Assembly (NCBI GenBank): GCA_009733575.1
Contig: ML770152.1
Location: 1 to 11,889 of the forward strand
Direction of reading: 5' to 3'
Source: Gymnopus androsaceus JB14
Lineage: Eukaryota; Basidiomycota; Agaricomycetes; Agaricales; Omphalotaceae
Length of the DNA stretch: 11,889 nucleotides
Part shown: positions 1 through 8,867 of the stretch, piece by piece
How the letters are laid out: every line of letters begins with the position of its first letter
Numbering within the stretch: the stretch's first letter is position 1
Program-made: the position numbers and the translations under genes
The notes under the pieces: model-generated
The model's database searches: none
Seen by the model: the letters and a program-made list of their open reading frames with translations, nothing else
What the model was told of the DNA's origin: nothing

Positions 1-110
1 TCATCTTGTGACCACAATCTATGGTATTTATAATTATTCCACAAAACAACCAAGAATGGCAGTGATTTCCAAGAGATTTCAGATTCTGTTTAGTTTGTGG
101 TAAGTACTAA

Positions 111-488
111 TGTTGAGGTATATAACGGTGTACTTGGAATGGCGCTCGGGGATCTGTAGATAAACGGTACAAGGTCTGATATAACATCAGTATAATAGTA
201 AGTAATGTAAAGTTAGTGAGCTCACCTCAGCGCCAGCACAACGTAGCGGTCTGAGGTGAGTCGATCATAAGTATTCGTATATAAAGGGAAACGTATAGGG
301 GTCATTGCGAGGTCATGAGTAATCGTAATCTAATCTAGCATGTAACTAAGGTATCTACTTGTGTCCGTGTTTGTATGTAGAGTGACCGTGAATGTAAGTA
401 AACTGACCGTGAACAACAACAACTAATACATCCATCTCGGATTCTGACACTGATTCACAAGCTCAATACTGCTCAATATTGCTCAATA
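111..488 (+). repeat. Possible solo LTR (copia-like), uncertain ends
   Basis: The block starts with TGTTGAG and finishes in a threefold 10-bp repeat of GCTCAATA(C/T)T at 461-490, so CTCAATA roughly mirrors TGTTGAG, as expected for short inverted LTR ends after one C-to-T change. Inside are a perfect 10-bp inverted repeat, CTCACCTCAG at 221-230 against CTGAGGTGAG at 251-260, and a TATA-like TATATAAAG at 278-286, placed like a U3/R promoter. No 5-bp target duplication was found around it, and no primer binding site or polypurine tract adjoins it, so a solo LTR is inferred from layout only. A plain promoter-like intergenic region is an alternative. Confidence 0.28.
221..260. repeat. Perfect 10-bp inverted repeat upstream of a TATA-like box
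   Basis: CTCACCTCAG and CTGAGGTGAG face each other across a 20-base loop. The TATA-like sequence TATATAAAG follows 18 bases downstream. The pair could form a hairpin or be a palindromic protein site. Its position suggests a promoter element of the possible LTR. Confidence 0.4.
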
Positions 489-489
489 T

Positions 490-1640
490 TGTGATAGTTA
501 AACCCACGAAACTGAGGTGGCACATGCATATATGCTTGTTTAACTGGCTGGAACAATGCATAAGAGCTATAGTGTATATTGTATATCAATAAAACTGGTG
601 TTTTGACCCTTCGAGCTGTGAAATTTGCATTTTTTAATGACATTGTAAATGTATTTTTAACGGCAAATCTCGGCCAAGTACCATAAGGTAGCGGAGTTTG
701 AATTTCCGTATGCTAACTTATGATGAACTTATGGTGTCTACAATCGTTATTTCAACGCTCTCAGCCTTAATTCAATGTCTTAAAGGCCTACATATCACTC
801 TCAATGTACATACCAATGTTGAAAGTTTATTTCATGATAATTCCAAAAATTCACAGTGACCATGGCATGGTAAACCGTGAGCACTTGGAGTAGTGAGTGA
901 TACTTACATGCTGCAGTACAGTATGCCCACTATATACGTCAAGATTTCTGTGCATATAGTGACGCACTTTTGTATCTTTTTATTAGGTGTATTCAATATT
1001 GCCTAGTGCAATTGGAGACATCAATAAGTGCAGAAATAGAGCACATAATGATAACTAGTTATACACAAACTCCCTTGCCCATTCCTAGTTTTGCATTGAA
1101 AAGGATTAAGAACAGGTGAACTCAATTAAGTAGACTGTGATGGTTAAGCCACTACAATTGGGAAGCAACACTCGGAAGACAATGGCACTTGTTTTAGGCA
1201 GCTCATGTAACCTCTACTTAGCTTACATACTGTAGGTTAAAATTTCTGGCTACTGTGTAAGCAAAGTTTCAGAGTGGTCAATGGTTTGCATGCAGTAGCA
1301 TGCTCAAATTACAGCTAACCACAACACTAATGGCCTAACAGCCATGATACAGCAATAAGGTACAAATTTACCAATCCAGATATCAGCAATAAGCTATCAG
1401 TATCCTATCACTCTGATACATACTCGTAGAGCACTCACTGGCGATATCTCACAAGGTACCAATGTTTCATTGTGCATTTACAATGGCCAGTATAGAGCTT
1501 ATATCACATATATGAGTGAGAGGCACTGAGATAATTGAACAAGAGTCTTGGGGACTACCTAATGCTTAGGAAGTACCAACAGTGTGCTCATTATTTTACA
1601 GTAACAATGAATGTAATTGTAGGGCACCATAACTATACTA
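490..1640. other. Non-coding, AT-rich, no feature recognised
   Basis: No open frame of useful length, RNA gene or terminal repeat was found on either strand. Short words such as TACAGTA and GTACAGT recur, as they do across most of the window. Confidence 0.5.
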
Positions 1641-2200
1641 CACTGTAGACGGGACGGTTGTAACAGTACCTGTGACCGTACCATCTGAGATTTTCAGGGT
1701 CCATAATTTACTGAACCCGTTTTGCACGTTACAGTTGTCAATACGGGTATTAGAACGTATATGTGTGTAATGGAGTGTTTGTACAAAAATCATTTGCGCA
1801 CCTTACACTATGAGCTTCACTGAACCGAAATGTTTCACAAAATGGCTTCCAGCGTACAGAGAGACTCAGTCTTTGCTATTTGTATCCTCTAGGGGCGTGT
1901 GAAAAGTTCCGGTGTTACTTTGTAAGTACAAAATGATCTTGTAATGGCCATTTACAGGCCTCTATAGTACTTTCAATAGATCTAAAATACTTAGATGTAG
2001 GCACATTCCGTCAGCTGTAAATTCACCTAGGTAATTTATTGTATTAAAATTTTGACCTTGTCGGTCATTAAGGGTGCGAGAAACTGTATACAGGACAGTT
2101 ACGGGAGCTACCGTACCGTCTCAGGTCGGTCTCAGGATATTCGGAGACGGTTACAACCGTGTTTTTGACGGTCGTGACCATTTACGGGACTGTGGCAAGC
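1641..2200. repeat. Degenerate ACGGT-rich inverted-repeat region
   Basis: ACGGTTGTAAC at 1654-1664 is exactly mirrored by GTTACAACCGT at 2150-2160. Around both copies lie many ACGG/CCGT words, for example GACGGGACGG near 1648 and CCGTACCGTCTCAGG near 2111. The latter resembles CCGTACCATCTGAG near 1677 in direct orientation. This could be the eroded shell of a small inverted-repeat transposon, but no matching outermost ends or target duplication could be fixed. The minus-strand frame at 2151-2420 crosses it and looks like chance. Confidence 0.25.
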
Positions 2201-2890
2201 CCCATACAGTAATTGCTTGAGGTGTATGCGGTATGTATGGTACATTGAAGGACGAATGTAAATGCTGCAATAAGGTTGCCAGCGCAATCATAAGGTAGTT
2301 ACATTTCGCCAAGGTAGTTTGTCTAAGCGTGGGAAAAATAAGGTACCTTGAATATGTTGAAATAAGGTAGACAAGGTAGCGAAATAAGTTCCTTTGCTCA
2401 CACTCGGATAAGTAACTCAAACTGAGAATTCAGCAAAGTAACAAGTTTTGTTTCTCCAGGCCCATATGTGCTACTAAGGTCGGACCAAGGACATATGTAC
2501 AGTAGGTACTTTATACCAACAAATTTGAATGACATGGTACACTTGCAGTCTCAATAAAATTTGAACAAAAATGTTCAATAAAGAATAAATCATCAGAGCC
2601 ACTGTAAATGCTGACATGTGACATGACTTAAACTATACTTAGTAAATATGTACAGTAGGTATGTACTACTTACCAATTCTAGAACATAGTGCCATCTCTG
2701 TTGCCAATTGTAGATGGGTTGGTGAGTGTGGTATTATACCAGTACTGCTTGGGATTTTGGAACACTCAGATTGACACAACTGTTTACTGCCATTACAGTT
2801 TTCTCACAGGTAACATGAAATAAGTACAGTAATAAACTGAACATTCAAGGGCCTTTGGAGCTCAATTAGCCACATATCTGGTCATGGACT
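2201..2890. other. Non-coding stretch with short direct repeats
   Basis: No gene is supported. The 16-base word ATATGTACAGTAGGTA occurs at 2493-2508 and again at 2646-2661. Several AAGGTA words cluster at 2270-2380. Neither pattern was linked to a known element. Confidence 0.45.
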
Positions 2891-2894
2891 GATG

Positions 2895-2945
2895 GTAAGT
2901 TCTCTGCCCTTAATATACTATGAAAAATATGTTTGTCTTCTACAG
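2895..2945 (+). other. Intron-like interval with canonical splice signals
   Basis: The interval opens with GTAAGT, ends with TCTTCTACAG after a pyrimidine-rich run, and is 51 bases long, a normal size for a fungal intron. Joining its flanks gives one short open frame of about 33 codons, from a stop at 2867 to TAG near 3022, with a hydrophobic, alanine-rich stretch reading ISALILAAVGDVL. No start codon, longer gene or family match is visible, so this is either a lone exon-intron remnant or chance. Confidence 0.18.
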
Positions 2946-3054
2946 CAAAGATTTCTGCTTTGATTCTTGCAGCAGTGGGAGATGTGTTATCAGTGAATGA
3001 CCGAGCGTTGGCTCGCAACTAGTCTACTTCCGTTTCCGGTACAGTTACTATCCT

Positions 3055-3156
3055 GGGACGGAGCAAGCCCCTTTAATGTTCTTGCTCCGTACCAGTATGT
3101 CGAACAGTTTACTTTATTTTCTCTTACTTACCTTTAGTGTTCTTGCTCCGTACCAG
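3055..3156. repeat. Three-copy CTTGCTCCGT(A/C)CCAG repeat, inverted and direct
   Basis: CTTGCTCCGTACCAG appears in direct orientation at about 3081-3095 and 3142-3156, each preceded by CCTTTA(A/G)TGTT, so the direct repeat is about 26 bases long and 61 bases apart. A third, inverted copy precedes them: ACGGAGCAAG at 3058-3067 pairs with CTTGCTCCGT at 3081-3090 as a 10-bp hairpin stem. The inverted homology extends outward through CCCAGGATA. It may be the end structure of a small element or a regulatory array. Confidence 0.5.
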
Positions 3157-3338
3157 ATTATATCCAATATAATTTCATTCAGCTCAACTTAACCTTGACA
3201 AGATGTGTGGAAATTTTACTGTTCTTCTACGGTGCAAATCACTTAGTCACTGCAACTTTTGTGCAGTGGTATACTACTGAGGATAGTGTATAAATATCAC
3301 TTATCTCTCTGACAGAATTAACACCGGGGCCATTCCGT

Positions 3339-3363
3339 GAGGCACCTGGAAACCAGGTGCCTC
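3339..3363. repeat. Perfect 11-bp hairpin with 3-base loop
   Basis: GAGGCACCTGG, loop AAA, then CCAGGTGCCTC forms a GC-rich perfect stem. It sits in a CpG-containing patch with no recognised gene beside it. No T-run follows, so it is not a simple terminator. Partial mirror similarity continues a few bases outward. Confidence 0.5.
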
Positions 3364-3599
3364 CCATTCATTGTGTAACTCACATGAACGGCACTTGAAA
3401 GTTGATGGCCATGATGTCATGTTGTAACTTTCCCGTTATTTTGGGTCAAGACCCGGGCCGACGGCCGGCAGATCCAAAGGCACCAAAATTTCGGCTGAGC
3501 GATGATATTTCTGGGTTCACACGGCTGCTATCTGCATGTTATAGTCATGCACGAAAGCTTAATGCATTGCTAATGACCAGAATATTCTGGTAAATCACA

Positions 3600-5020
3600 A
3601 AAATAATATGGGGAGTTCCTAGCACTGAAATACACATAGTATAAATATTATATGAAATGGTACCCAATGAGAGCCTCCAAAAAGCTGCAATTGCAGATAA
3701 GTTACAGATAACTTTTGGCCACTTATGTAATTTTTAGCTTGCTTTACAATCCTTTCTTTCACTAAATTTGCTTGTAGAAGAATAAGAATTGTCCTGTATA
3801 TCTTCCCTTTGAATCTACTATTTTTCTTGATCTGGGACCTCTTTGAGCAATGAAATCTGCCAAAATTTTGGCCATTACAGTCTTTCATGATAATTTGAAG
3901 GCTCTATTGGGGCTCTATTTTCTTAAACTACATGCAAGGATAGCCTCAAGTTATAGCTAGATGAATGATTGGAGACCTGGGATCTCATTGCCTACAGTGG
4001 TACATGCTCCACTCTTTCAGTCAGCCCCAGTACAGCTGTTCTGCTCCTGCAGGGCCAGATATTCAAAACTAAGTGACTCTAAGCCTCTCTCTGCCTTTAT
4101 CCACACTTCAGATAAGTGAGAAAAAAATCTATAATTCTCTTCCTTTTTTCTCTTTTCCTTCCTTTTTTGGGGCTAGATACCCAGAACAATGGTCAGAGAA
4201 CCTCTTTTCAGACATGGGCCACTCAGGAATTGCACACCAGTGTGTTGCTGTTCTGATACAATCATTGGGTTTGCTTCACTCACCCTGACACCCATGGCTC
4301 CATGCACAGCCAGTGAGCAAAGTAAGTTTCTCATTGATGCTACTGTATAGTTTCAACCATAAGTTCAGTGGGTGTTACATGTTATGGCCAAACTTCAATT
4401 TCACAAGTTTGGTCTAAATTGAGCTAATTTGTGTTTTGTCTTTCACTGCCATTTTGGGTAATTTTTCGAAAATTGCATTACTATTTCGCAAAATTTGAAT
4501 TTTAAATGTGTTAGTTATGCATTACAACTCTTAATTCAGCCTAGTTCAAGACCCCCTCATGAACTCACAGTCAAAACTATACAGTATAGTTTGAGTTCAG
4601 AATACTAAGTAAGTATTGATGCAACCTGATGTATACAGTATGTACCAGTACTTAATGTAACTGGTACTGCAAACTTTTCAACTTTCCAACATACCAATTG
4701 GTTCCAAGTTTTGGTGATTTTAGAGGACACTTTGGCACTGTCAGATTTTGCCAAATATACAATAAAAATAGAAAGAAAATTAGCAGGCAATTAGATGCAC
4801 TCTGAATTAAATTTTTGGCAGGCTCCATAAATGCAGGGTTCTTCACCATATCCATACAATACAGTGTATACTGTACCATCTGAAGTCCTTTGTTTTGGGC
4901 TGTGACCTGTGATCAACCAAACAAATTAAGATTTGTTCAAGATTGGTGAGACTTGTGACAAAAACAAAAATTTTCCATAATTTTTACCAAATCATGTTAG
5001 GCACATAGAGAGCACCTGCA
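3600..5020. other. CpG-depleted non-coding region
   Basis: No protein with a recognisable motif was found here. The region is AT-rich and almost free of CpG. It contains a 19-base perfect palindrome, AAACTATAC-A-GTATAGTTT, at 4574-4592, lying inside a looser inverted repeat bounded by GAACTC and GAGTTC at 4561-4598. The short frames at 3619-3888 and 4605-4879 on the minus strand lack coding character. Confidence 0.45.
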
Positions 5021-5026
5021 AAAATC

Positions 5027-5045
5027 AAAAAAAAAAAAAAAAAAA
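5027..5045 (+). repeat. A19 homopolymer tract
   Basis: Nineteen consecutive A bases follow AAAATC. This could be the tail of an old retroposed copy or a slippage tract. No flanking target duplication or upstream retroposon body was recognised. Confidence 0.6.
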
Positions 5046-5095
5046 TCAGCTGTGACCCAAGACAAACCATGAAATTTTGTTTCATTGGGGTCCTT

Positions 5096-5145
5096 GTGAA
5101 CTGTGACCAATAAAGTGATTGAAAATTGAAATGGTACAGTAGATG
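5096..5145 (+). repeat. Old dispersed repeat, piece Z copy 1
   Basis: The segment with CTGTGACCA, then AATTGAAATGGTACA, matches 8105-8141 in the same orientation, allowing for a small gap. The adjoining text (GTGACC then ACA and AAATTTTG) also resembles 7994-8030, so the true repeat may be longer and diverged. Confidence 0.35.
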
Positions 5146-5609
5146 GTATGATGTACAACAATACTGTACTGTAATTCAGGTGTCCTGTATTTAATGGTGC
5201 AATACAGTTGTATACTTACAGTATTTACCATCTGTACATGTAAGGAACGTGTGATCCTGGAACTCTACTGCCTCACAAACAATTTATTGTGTTGTACTAC
5301 AACTAAAGAATGCAAAATGTGAAATCTGGCTCAACAAAGGTACTGGATATCTTTATGAACTTTAATCATAAAATTCCAGGCTGGAAAGTCCTGTACCGGG
5401 GTAAGTAGAGTGGGTTCACCAGGGTGCATGATTTTTATTTTTATTTTTTGACCAACCTCAAATTGGCCTTTTGGAGCATCAAAATGACTCTAATGAGCCT
5501 AAGAAATGTGATCATGTAGTTATCTGGGCCACATTAGCTGCCTGGAGTGTATATATTTAAAATAAGTCTGTCATGTCAACTAGTAGCTGGTGGCTGTGTC
5601 TTCACACTT

Positions 5610-5876
5610 CATCAGCAAAACCTGTATTTTGGATTTAATTTCCGACAGCAATGTCGAAATTTCCCAGCGCTTCCAGTGCCGACCAGAGCCTGCCAGACCC
5701 TGTCAGTGCTTCCCAGAATAGATTGTATTAAAAAGTTGTATGATGTACCTTTTCATTTCCAAATCAGGCAATTTTTGCCCTGCTGGGAGATCTGGCCGGT
5801 GCTGGGGCACTGGAGGTTCTGGAAGCGCTGGCCGGCACTCTCTGGCACTAGCCTCACAACACATGTTTTGCTGATG
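5610..5876. mobile_element. MITE A, 267 bp, CATCAGC terminal repeats with CCAG/CTGG periodic arms
   Basis: The ends are CATCAGCAAAACCTG at 5610 and, on the opposite strand, CATCAGCAAAACATG ending at 5876. The left arm carries CCAG at 5664, 5673, 5683, 5693 and 5713 with TCAG at 5703. The right arm carries CTGG at 5783, 5792, 5802, 5810, 5819, 5828 and 5842, so units recur every 9-10 bases in inverted arms. CCAGCGCTTCCAG at 5664-5676 is exactly mirrored at 5819-5831. The flanking dinucleotide is TT on both sides, a possible 2-bp duplication. It encodes no protein, so mobility would need a transposase from elsewhere. Its CpG content exceeds that of its surroundings, which suggests a later insertion. 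Confidence 0.7.
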
Positions 5877-6204
5877 TTAGTGTAACAACTTATTACTTCT
5901 TGACTGATATGTTTTAAGTGCATAAGTATATGGTGTCTAGGACTGGGGAAGAACTTTACAAAGGTCATTTGAATGTGTAGAGCATGCACAAAGGGTAAAA
6001 GAACAGCATCATGAGGAGACATGTCTTATAGTTACCATATTTGGTAATCATGTGACCAAAAAAAGTCATGTGAAGGGAGGGAGAGTCCCAGGCAGAGGCT
6101 AAAAACATTTTCTGACCCCTAGTACAAATATATTTTTTGGAGCCCCTTGATTAAATTTAAATTAGATAGATAGACCACTTGAATACACATATAGGAGTTG
6201 TAAG

Positions 6205-6279
6205 GAGCAGCTAAATGGTACATGCTAGAATTACACACAACACAACTGTTGGACTATCTGTCACACTTTATTGTTTGTA
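6205..6279 (+). repeat. Old dispersed repeat, piece Y copy 1
   Basis: The block containing CTAGAATTACACACAACACA and TTGGACTATCTG matches 8302-8376 in the same orientation at roughly three of four positions. It contains no coding signal. The shared order of pieces Z and Y here and at 8.1-8.4 kb suggests two copies of one larger ancient repeat. Confidence 0.5.
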
Positions 6280-6663
6280 CACACTGCTAGTACTTTACCA
6301 TTTCAATTGGTTTGCTGCACCTCTGTGACCATGACCATTTTATATTCACTATGACTTGCATACTGCTGAATTCTTGCAATGCAGAAGAACACTATTGGTA
6401 GCAACAGTTAGTAGTACTGTTACAGACATTTGGATTGGACTTACTGTGAACTTGCAAACAAAGAGCAAGTTGGAATTGACAGGAGTTAGAGTTAGGATAG
6501 AGGTTGATGCAACACAATGACATGGTGACTTTATAGGCCCAAGTGGACCCTGATCATGTCCATCAGGATAAATTGACAGCTGTCACATTGAATCTGCAGC
6601 AACCATAGAGCTCACAGAGCCTCACAGAACCTCACAGCACTGTAAGATTGCTGTAGCAAGCAC

Positions 6664-6671
6664 CCGTATAC
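6664..6671 (+). repeat. Left 8-bp target duplication of hAT MITE 1
   Basis: CCGTATAC here pairs with CTGTATAC at 7359-7366. The single difference is a C/T transition at a CpG, which fits later deamination of the right copy. Confidence 0.75.
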
Positions 6672-7358
6672 TAGTGATGGACACAAGTCTGGATCCAGGT
6701 ATACCTGGATCCGCCACACAGGTACCTGTGGCCTCAAAAAACTGACCTATGACCTGCACTGAACCCGTGGGAAACCGGTACCTGTGTTTGACTTACATAC
6801 AAACAATATAATACAAGAAAAAAAATATTACATTGTTACAAGTACAAAAACATGTATTTTCAGTGGATGAGTGAATGAAGTGTCATGTACTTGAGTTCTA
6901 GTACTTCCTCTAAGGTTTAAGCTACATTAACTACTAATAATATCTATCTTGTACTACTAATATTTAGCTATTAGTAGTAATTCACTGCCAGCACCAATCA
7001 TCAGTACCAATACTGACATTAGTATCAATAAAATTAGTAGTAGAGTAGGTATTATTTTAATAAATACCAGTTTCATTAGTACTTCAGTGCTAGTTTGTCA
7101 ATGTTACTTCTAAGAGCAATATTTTTGTACTAATATTAGTCCTAGTGTTCAATAACTAGGGTATTTAAGTCTAGCAAAAAATGTGTGTACCAGATCCACA
7201 GGTACCTGCAGGTCATAAAGTTTACTGAAGGCTGACCTGTGACCTGGATCAGACCCATGGGAAACAGGTACTGGGATCCACCGGTATTTTACCTGTAGGT
7301 ATTCCCACAGGTATACCTGCAGGTACCTGTCCTGGACCTGGACTTGTGTCCATCACTA
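6672..7358. mobile_element. hAT-type MITE 1, 687 bp, with 8-bp target duplication
   Basis: The terminal repeats begin TAGTGATGGACACAAGTC on both strands and continue with GG(A/T)CCAGG-like sequence. Flanking octamers are CCGTATAC at 6664-6671 and CTGTATAC at 7359-7366, matching at seven of eight positions. An 8-bp duplication and a TAGNGATG-like end are typical of the hAT superfamily. The subterminal regions repeat ACAGGTACCTG, GACCTG and CC(C/A)(A/G)TGGGAAAC motifs, which could be transposase binding sites. The core (about 6790-7180) is AT-rich with TTAGTAGTA/TACTACTAA words and has no transposase, so the element is non-autonomous. Confidence 0.85.
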
Positions 7359-7474
7359 CTGTATACTAGACACGTGCATTGACAGTTCGATAATCCACAG
7401 GAACTCCCAGTTCTGTGAGATGCTGTAGCTTCTATGAGCTACTGTGGATTACTATGGCTTCTGTGGCTTCACCC

Positions 7475-7974
7475 CAGTAATGTCATTAACCCTTAACCCT
7501 TAACATAAGTTAAGCCTTAATAAGACCCTTAACTTAAGCCTTAGTATCAAATAAATCCTTAATAACCTTAGTTAAGGATGTGTCTATGTGACATGAGAAA
7601 TCAAATTAGGCACAAAGAGCCAAAAAGTCAATAGTGGAGGAGCAAGAGGCTGATTTTATGGACACCAATGATGCTGGCCCAGAGTACCTTCTAGAAAGGA
7701 TCATTGGTTGCTGATAGAGCTTGAAGACCTGTTTGGCAGCAAAATCACACAGTCTTTGGAGGAATTTGTAATGTCAAGGACACAAAAGCAGGTCAATGAA
7801 ATTGCAACAGAGTAAGCTTGAAGGTTCTATAATGACCATGCTTAATTGTAGCTGTGTTTCTCCAGTTTTTTTTCTACTTAAGCCTTAATATTCATGTTAA
7901 GGTTCAGCCCTTATTAAGTATTTAAGCCTTAGCTTCAAATTTTGGGCTTAATAACCCCTTAAGTGACAACACTG
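7475..7974. mobile_element. hAT-type MITE 2, 500 bp, with perfect 8-bp target duplication
   Basis: Identical octamers CTTCACCC at 7467-7474 and 7975-7982 bracket the element. The right end reads on the opposite strand CAGTGTTGTCACTTAAGG and the left end reads CAGTAATGTCATTAACCC, a matching hAT-like terminal repeat. Subterminal zones are packed with TTAAG, CCTTAA and AAGCCTTA words in both orientations, likely subterminal repeats for transposase binding. There is no transposase. The centre holds short coding-like frames described separately. The run TAACCCTTAACCCTTAAC near 7488 is part of the subterminal repeat, not telomeric DNA. Confidence 0.88.
7610..7815 (+). pseudogene. Coding-like fragment inside hAT MITE 2, unknown protein
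   Basis: Two overlapping plus-strand frames look coding in composition. The first is open 7610-7711 and includes EEQEADFMDTNDAGPEYLLE before TGA at 7712. The second is open through 7711-7812 and includes ELEDLFGSKITQSLEEF before TAA at 7813-7815. One frameshift near 7708 would link them. The amino-acid make-up is acidic and helix-prone, but no family is recognised. It may be a fragment of a former transposase or a captured host exon. Neither frame starts with a convincing ATG context, and chance cannot be excluded at this length. Confidence 0.25.
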
Positions 7975-8104
7975 CTTCACCCAGGTTTTGCTGATGTGTG
8001 ACCTAACAGAAATTTTGCCATTTGGGATCCCAAAATTGCTATTTCAGCCACTTTGTGAGGGAAATCACATCAAATGGATAACCTTGCTGGAGACCCTCCA
8101 TGAT

Positions 8105-8141
8105 CTGTGACCAGTGAACCAATTGAAATGGTACAATACCC
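8105..8141 (+). repeat. Old dispersed repeat, piece Z copy 2
   Basis: CTGTGACCAGTGAACC then AATTGAAATGGTACAATA matches 5096-5145 in the same orientation. Confidence 0.35.
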
Positions 8142-8148
8142 CATTTCT

Positions 8149-8208
8149 AAGACCAAGTTACCCTAGTTTGAACAGTATTGACCATAGCGGAAACCTGGTC
8201 TGCTACAT
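8149..8208 (+). repeat. Old dispersed repeat, piece W copy 1
   Basis: The stretch from AAGACCAAGTTACCCTAG to CTGGTCTGCTACATA matches 8905-8969 in the same orientation at about two of three positions. It contains the shared words GACCAAG, CCCTAG, AGC(G/A)GAAACC and CTACAT. Confidence 0.45.
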
Positions 8209-8301
8209 ACCCCCCTCTTGTTTGAGACCTGGGGTATCCAAGTGCCAAATGGATGCACAGAGGATCAAACACAAAACAATGGTGTTTCAACATTTATAAT
8301 G

Positions 8302-8376
8302 AGTGGCTAAAATGGAACACTAGAATTGCACATGGCACAACCATTGGACTATCTGACCTACTTTATGTTATGAACT
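8302..8376 (+). repeat. Old dispersed repeat, piece Y copy 2
   Basis: It matches 6205-6279. TAGAATTGCACATGGCACAA and TTGGACTATCTG are the clearest shared blocks. The short plus-strand frames that cross it (8114-8299, 8253-8483) show no protein motif. Confidence 0.5.
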
Positions 8377-8454
8377 CAAATCTTATCTATCACATGATGA
8401 TTATTTCTTATCTTTTTCCTCTATTTACATCTATGATTTCCACTTGTTTAGTTA

Positions 8455-8850
8455 CATCAGCAAAAACTGTTTTGGGCCCATGAGGATCTAAGGTCACCTA
8501 GTCCTCTTAGGCAACCTGAGGCATCCTAGTTGGCCCAGGAAAAAGGGCAAAACTTTGGACCCCTCAGGTATCCTAGTCATCCTAGGTGTCCTGGGAGATC
8601 CTGGGATGTCTTGAGGGTGTCCTGGGGCATCCTGGGGCATCCTGAGGCATCCTGAGACATCCTGGGATAGAAATTTTATCCTAGGATGCCTCAGGATGCC
8701 CCAGGATGTCCCAGGACACCTAGGATGACTAGGATACCTGAGGTGTCCAAAGTTTTACCCTTTTTCCTGGGCCAACTAGGATGCCTCAGGTTGCCTAAGA
8801 GGACTAGGTGACATTAGATCCTCCTAGGCCCAAACCAGTTTTCGCTGATG
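8455..8850. mobile_element. MITE C, 396 bp foldback element with CCTGGGGCAT decamers
   Basis: The ends CATCAGCAAAAACTG (left) and CATCAGCGAAAACTGG (right, opposite strand) are flanked on both sides by TA, a possible target duplication. Almost the whole element is an inverted repeat around a short loop near 8669-8676. The left arm (about 214 bp) and right arm (about 174 bp) match closely out to the tips. The extra length of the left arm lies in tandem 10-bp units at 8621, 8631, 8641, 8651 and 8661. Outside these, CCTAGG/CCTGGG units recur every 9-10 bases from 8572. There is no coding capacity. High arm identity suggests a recent origin or arm-to-arm conversion. Confidence 0.85.
8621..8670 (+). 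repeat. Five tandem 10-bp units in the left arm of MITE C
   Basis: The units are CCTGGGGCAT twice, CCTGAGGCAT, CCTGAGACAT and CCTGGGATAG. The right arm carries fewer units, so the array has expanded or contracted on one arm only. Confidence 0.9.
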
Positions 8851-8867
8851 TATATTTACTTACCAAT

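Larger units (their letters stand above)
6561..7996. mobile_element. MITE B, host element split by two nested hAT MITEs
   Basis: The right end, CCAGGTTTTGCTGATG finishing at 7996, is the reverse complement of the CATCAGCAAAACCTGG end of elements A and D. The left end is less certain: CATCAGGATAAATTG at 6561 is the best candidate. The left arm has CTCACAG at exactly 6611, 6621 and 6631. The right arm has CTGTG/CTATG-type units at 7413, 7422, 7432, 7442, 7452 and 7461, in inverted relation. Removing the two inserted hAT MITEs and one copy of each target duplication leaves about 233 bp, close to the 267 bp of element A. No convincing target duplication was found for B itself. Confidence 0.5.

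Noticed and set aside
3402..3593. 63-residue plus-strand frame in a CpG-richer patch
   Set aside because: No motif, no clear start context and no supporting neighbours. The local CpG and GC rise is modest and the frame length is within chance.
5547..6022. Frames of 112 (plus) and 89 (minus) residues
   Set aside because: Both run through MITE A, and their Cys/Pro/Trp-rich parts follow the CCAG/CTGG repeat units.
7484..7505. Telomere-like TAACCCTTAACCCTTAAC run
   Set aside because: The unit is CCCTTAA rather than CCCTAA, is only about two and a half copies long, and belongs to the TTAAG-rich subterminal region of a MITE with a perfect target duplication.
8114..8483. Two overlapping plus-strand frames
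   Set aside because: They cross old repeats W and Y without conserved protein sequence between the repeat copies.
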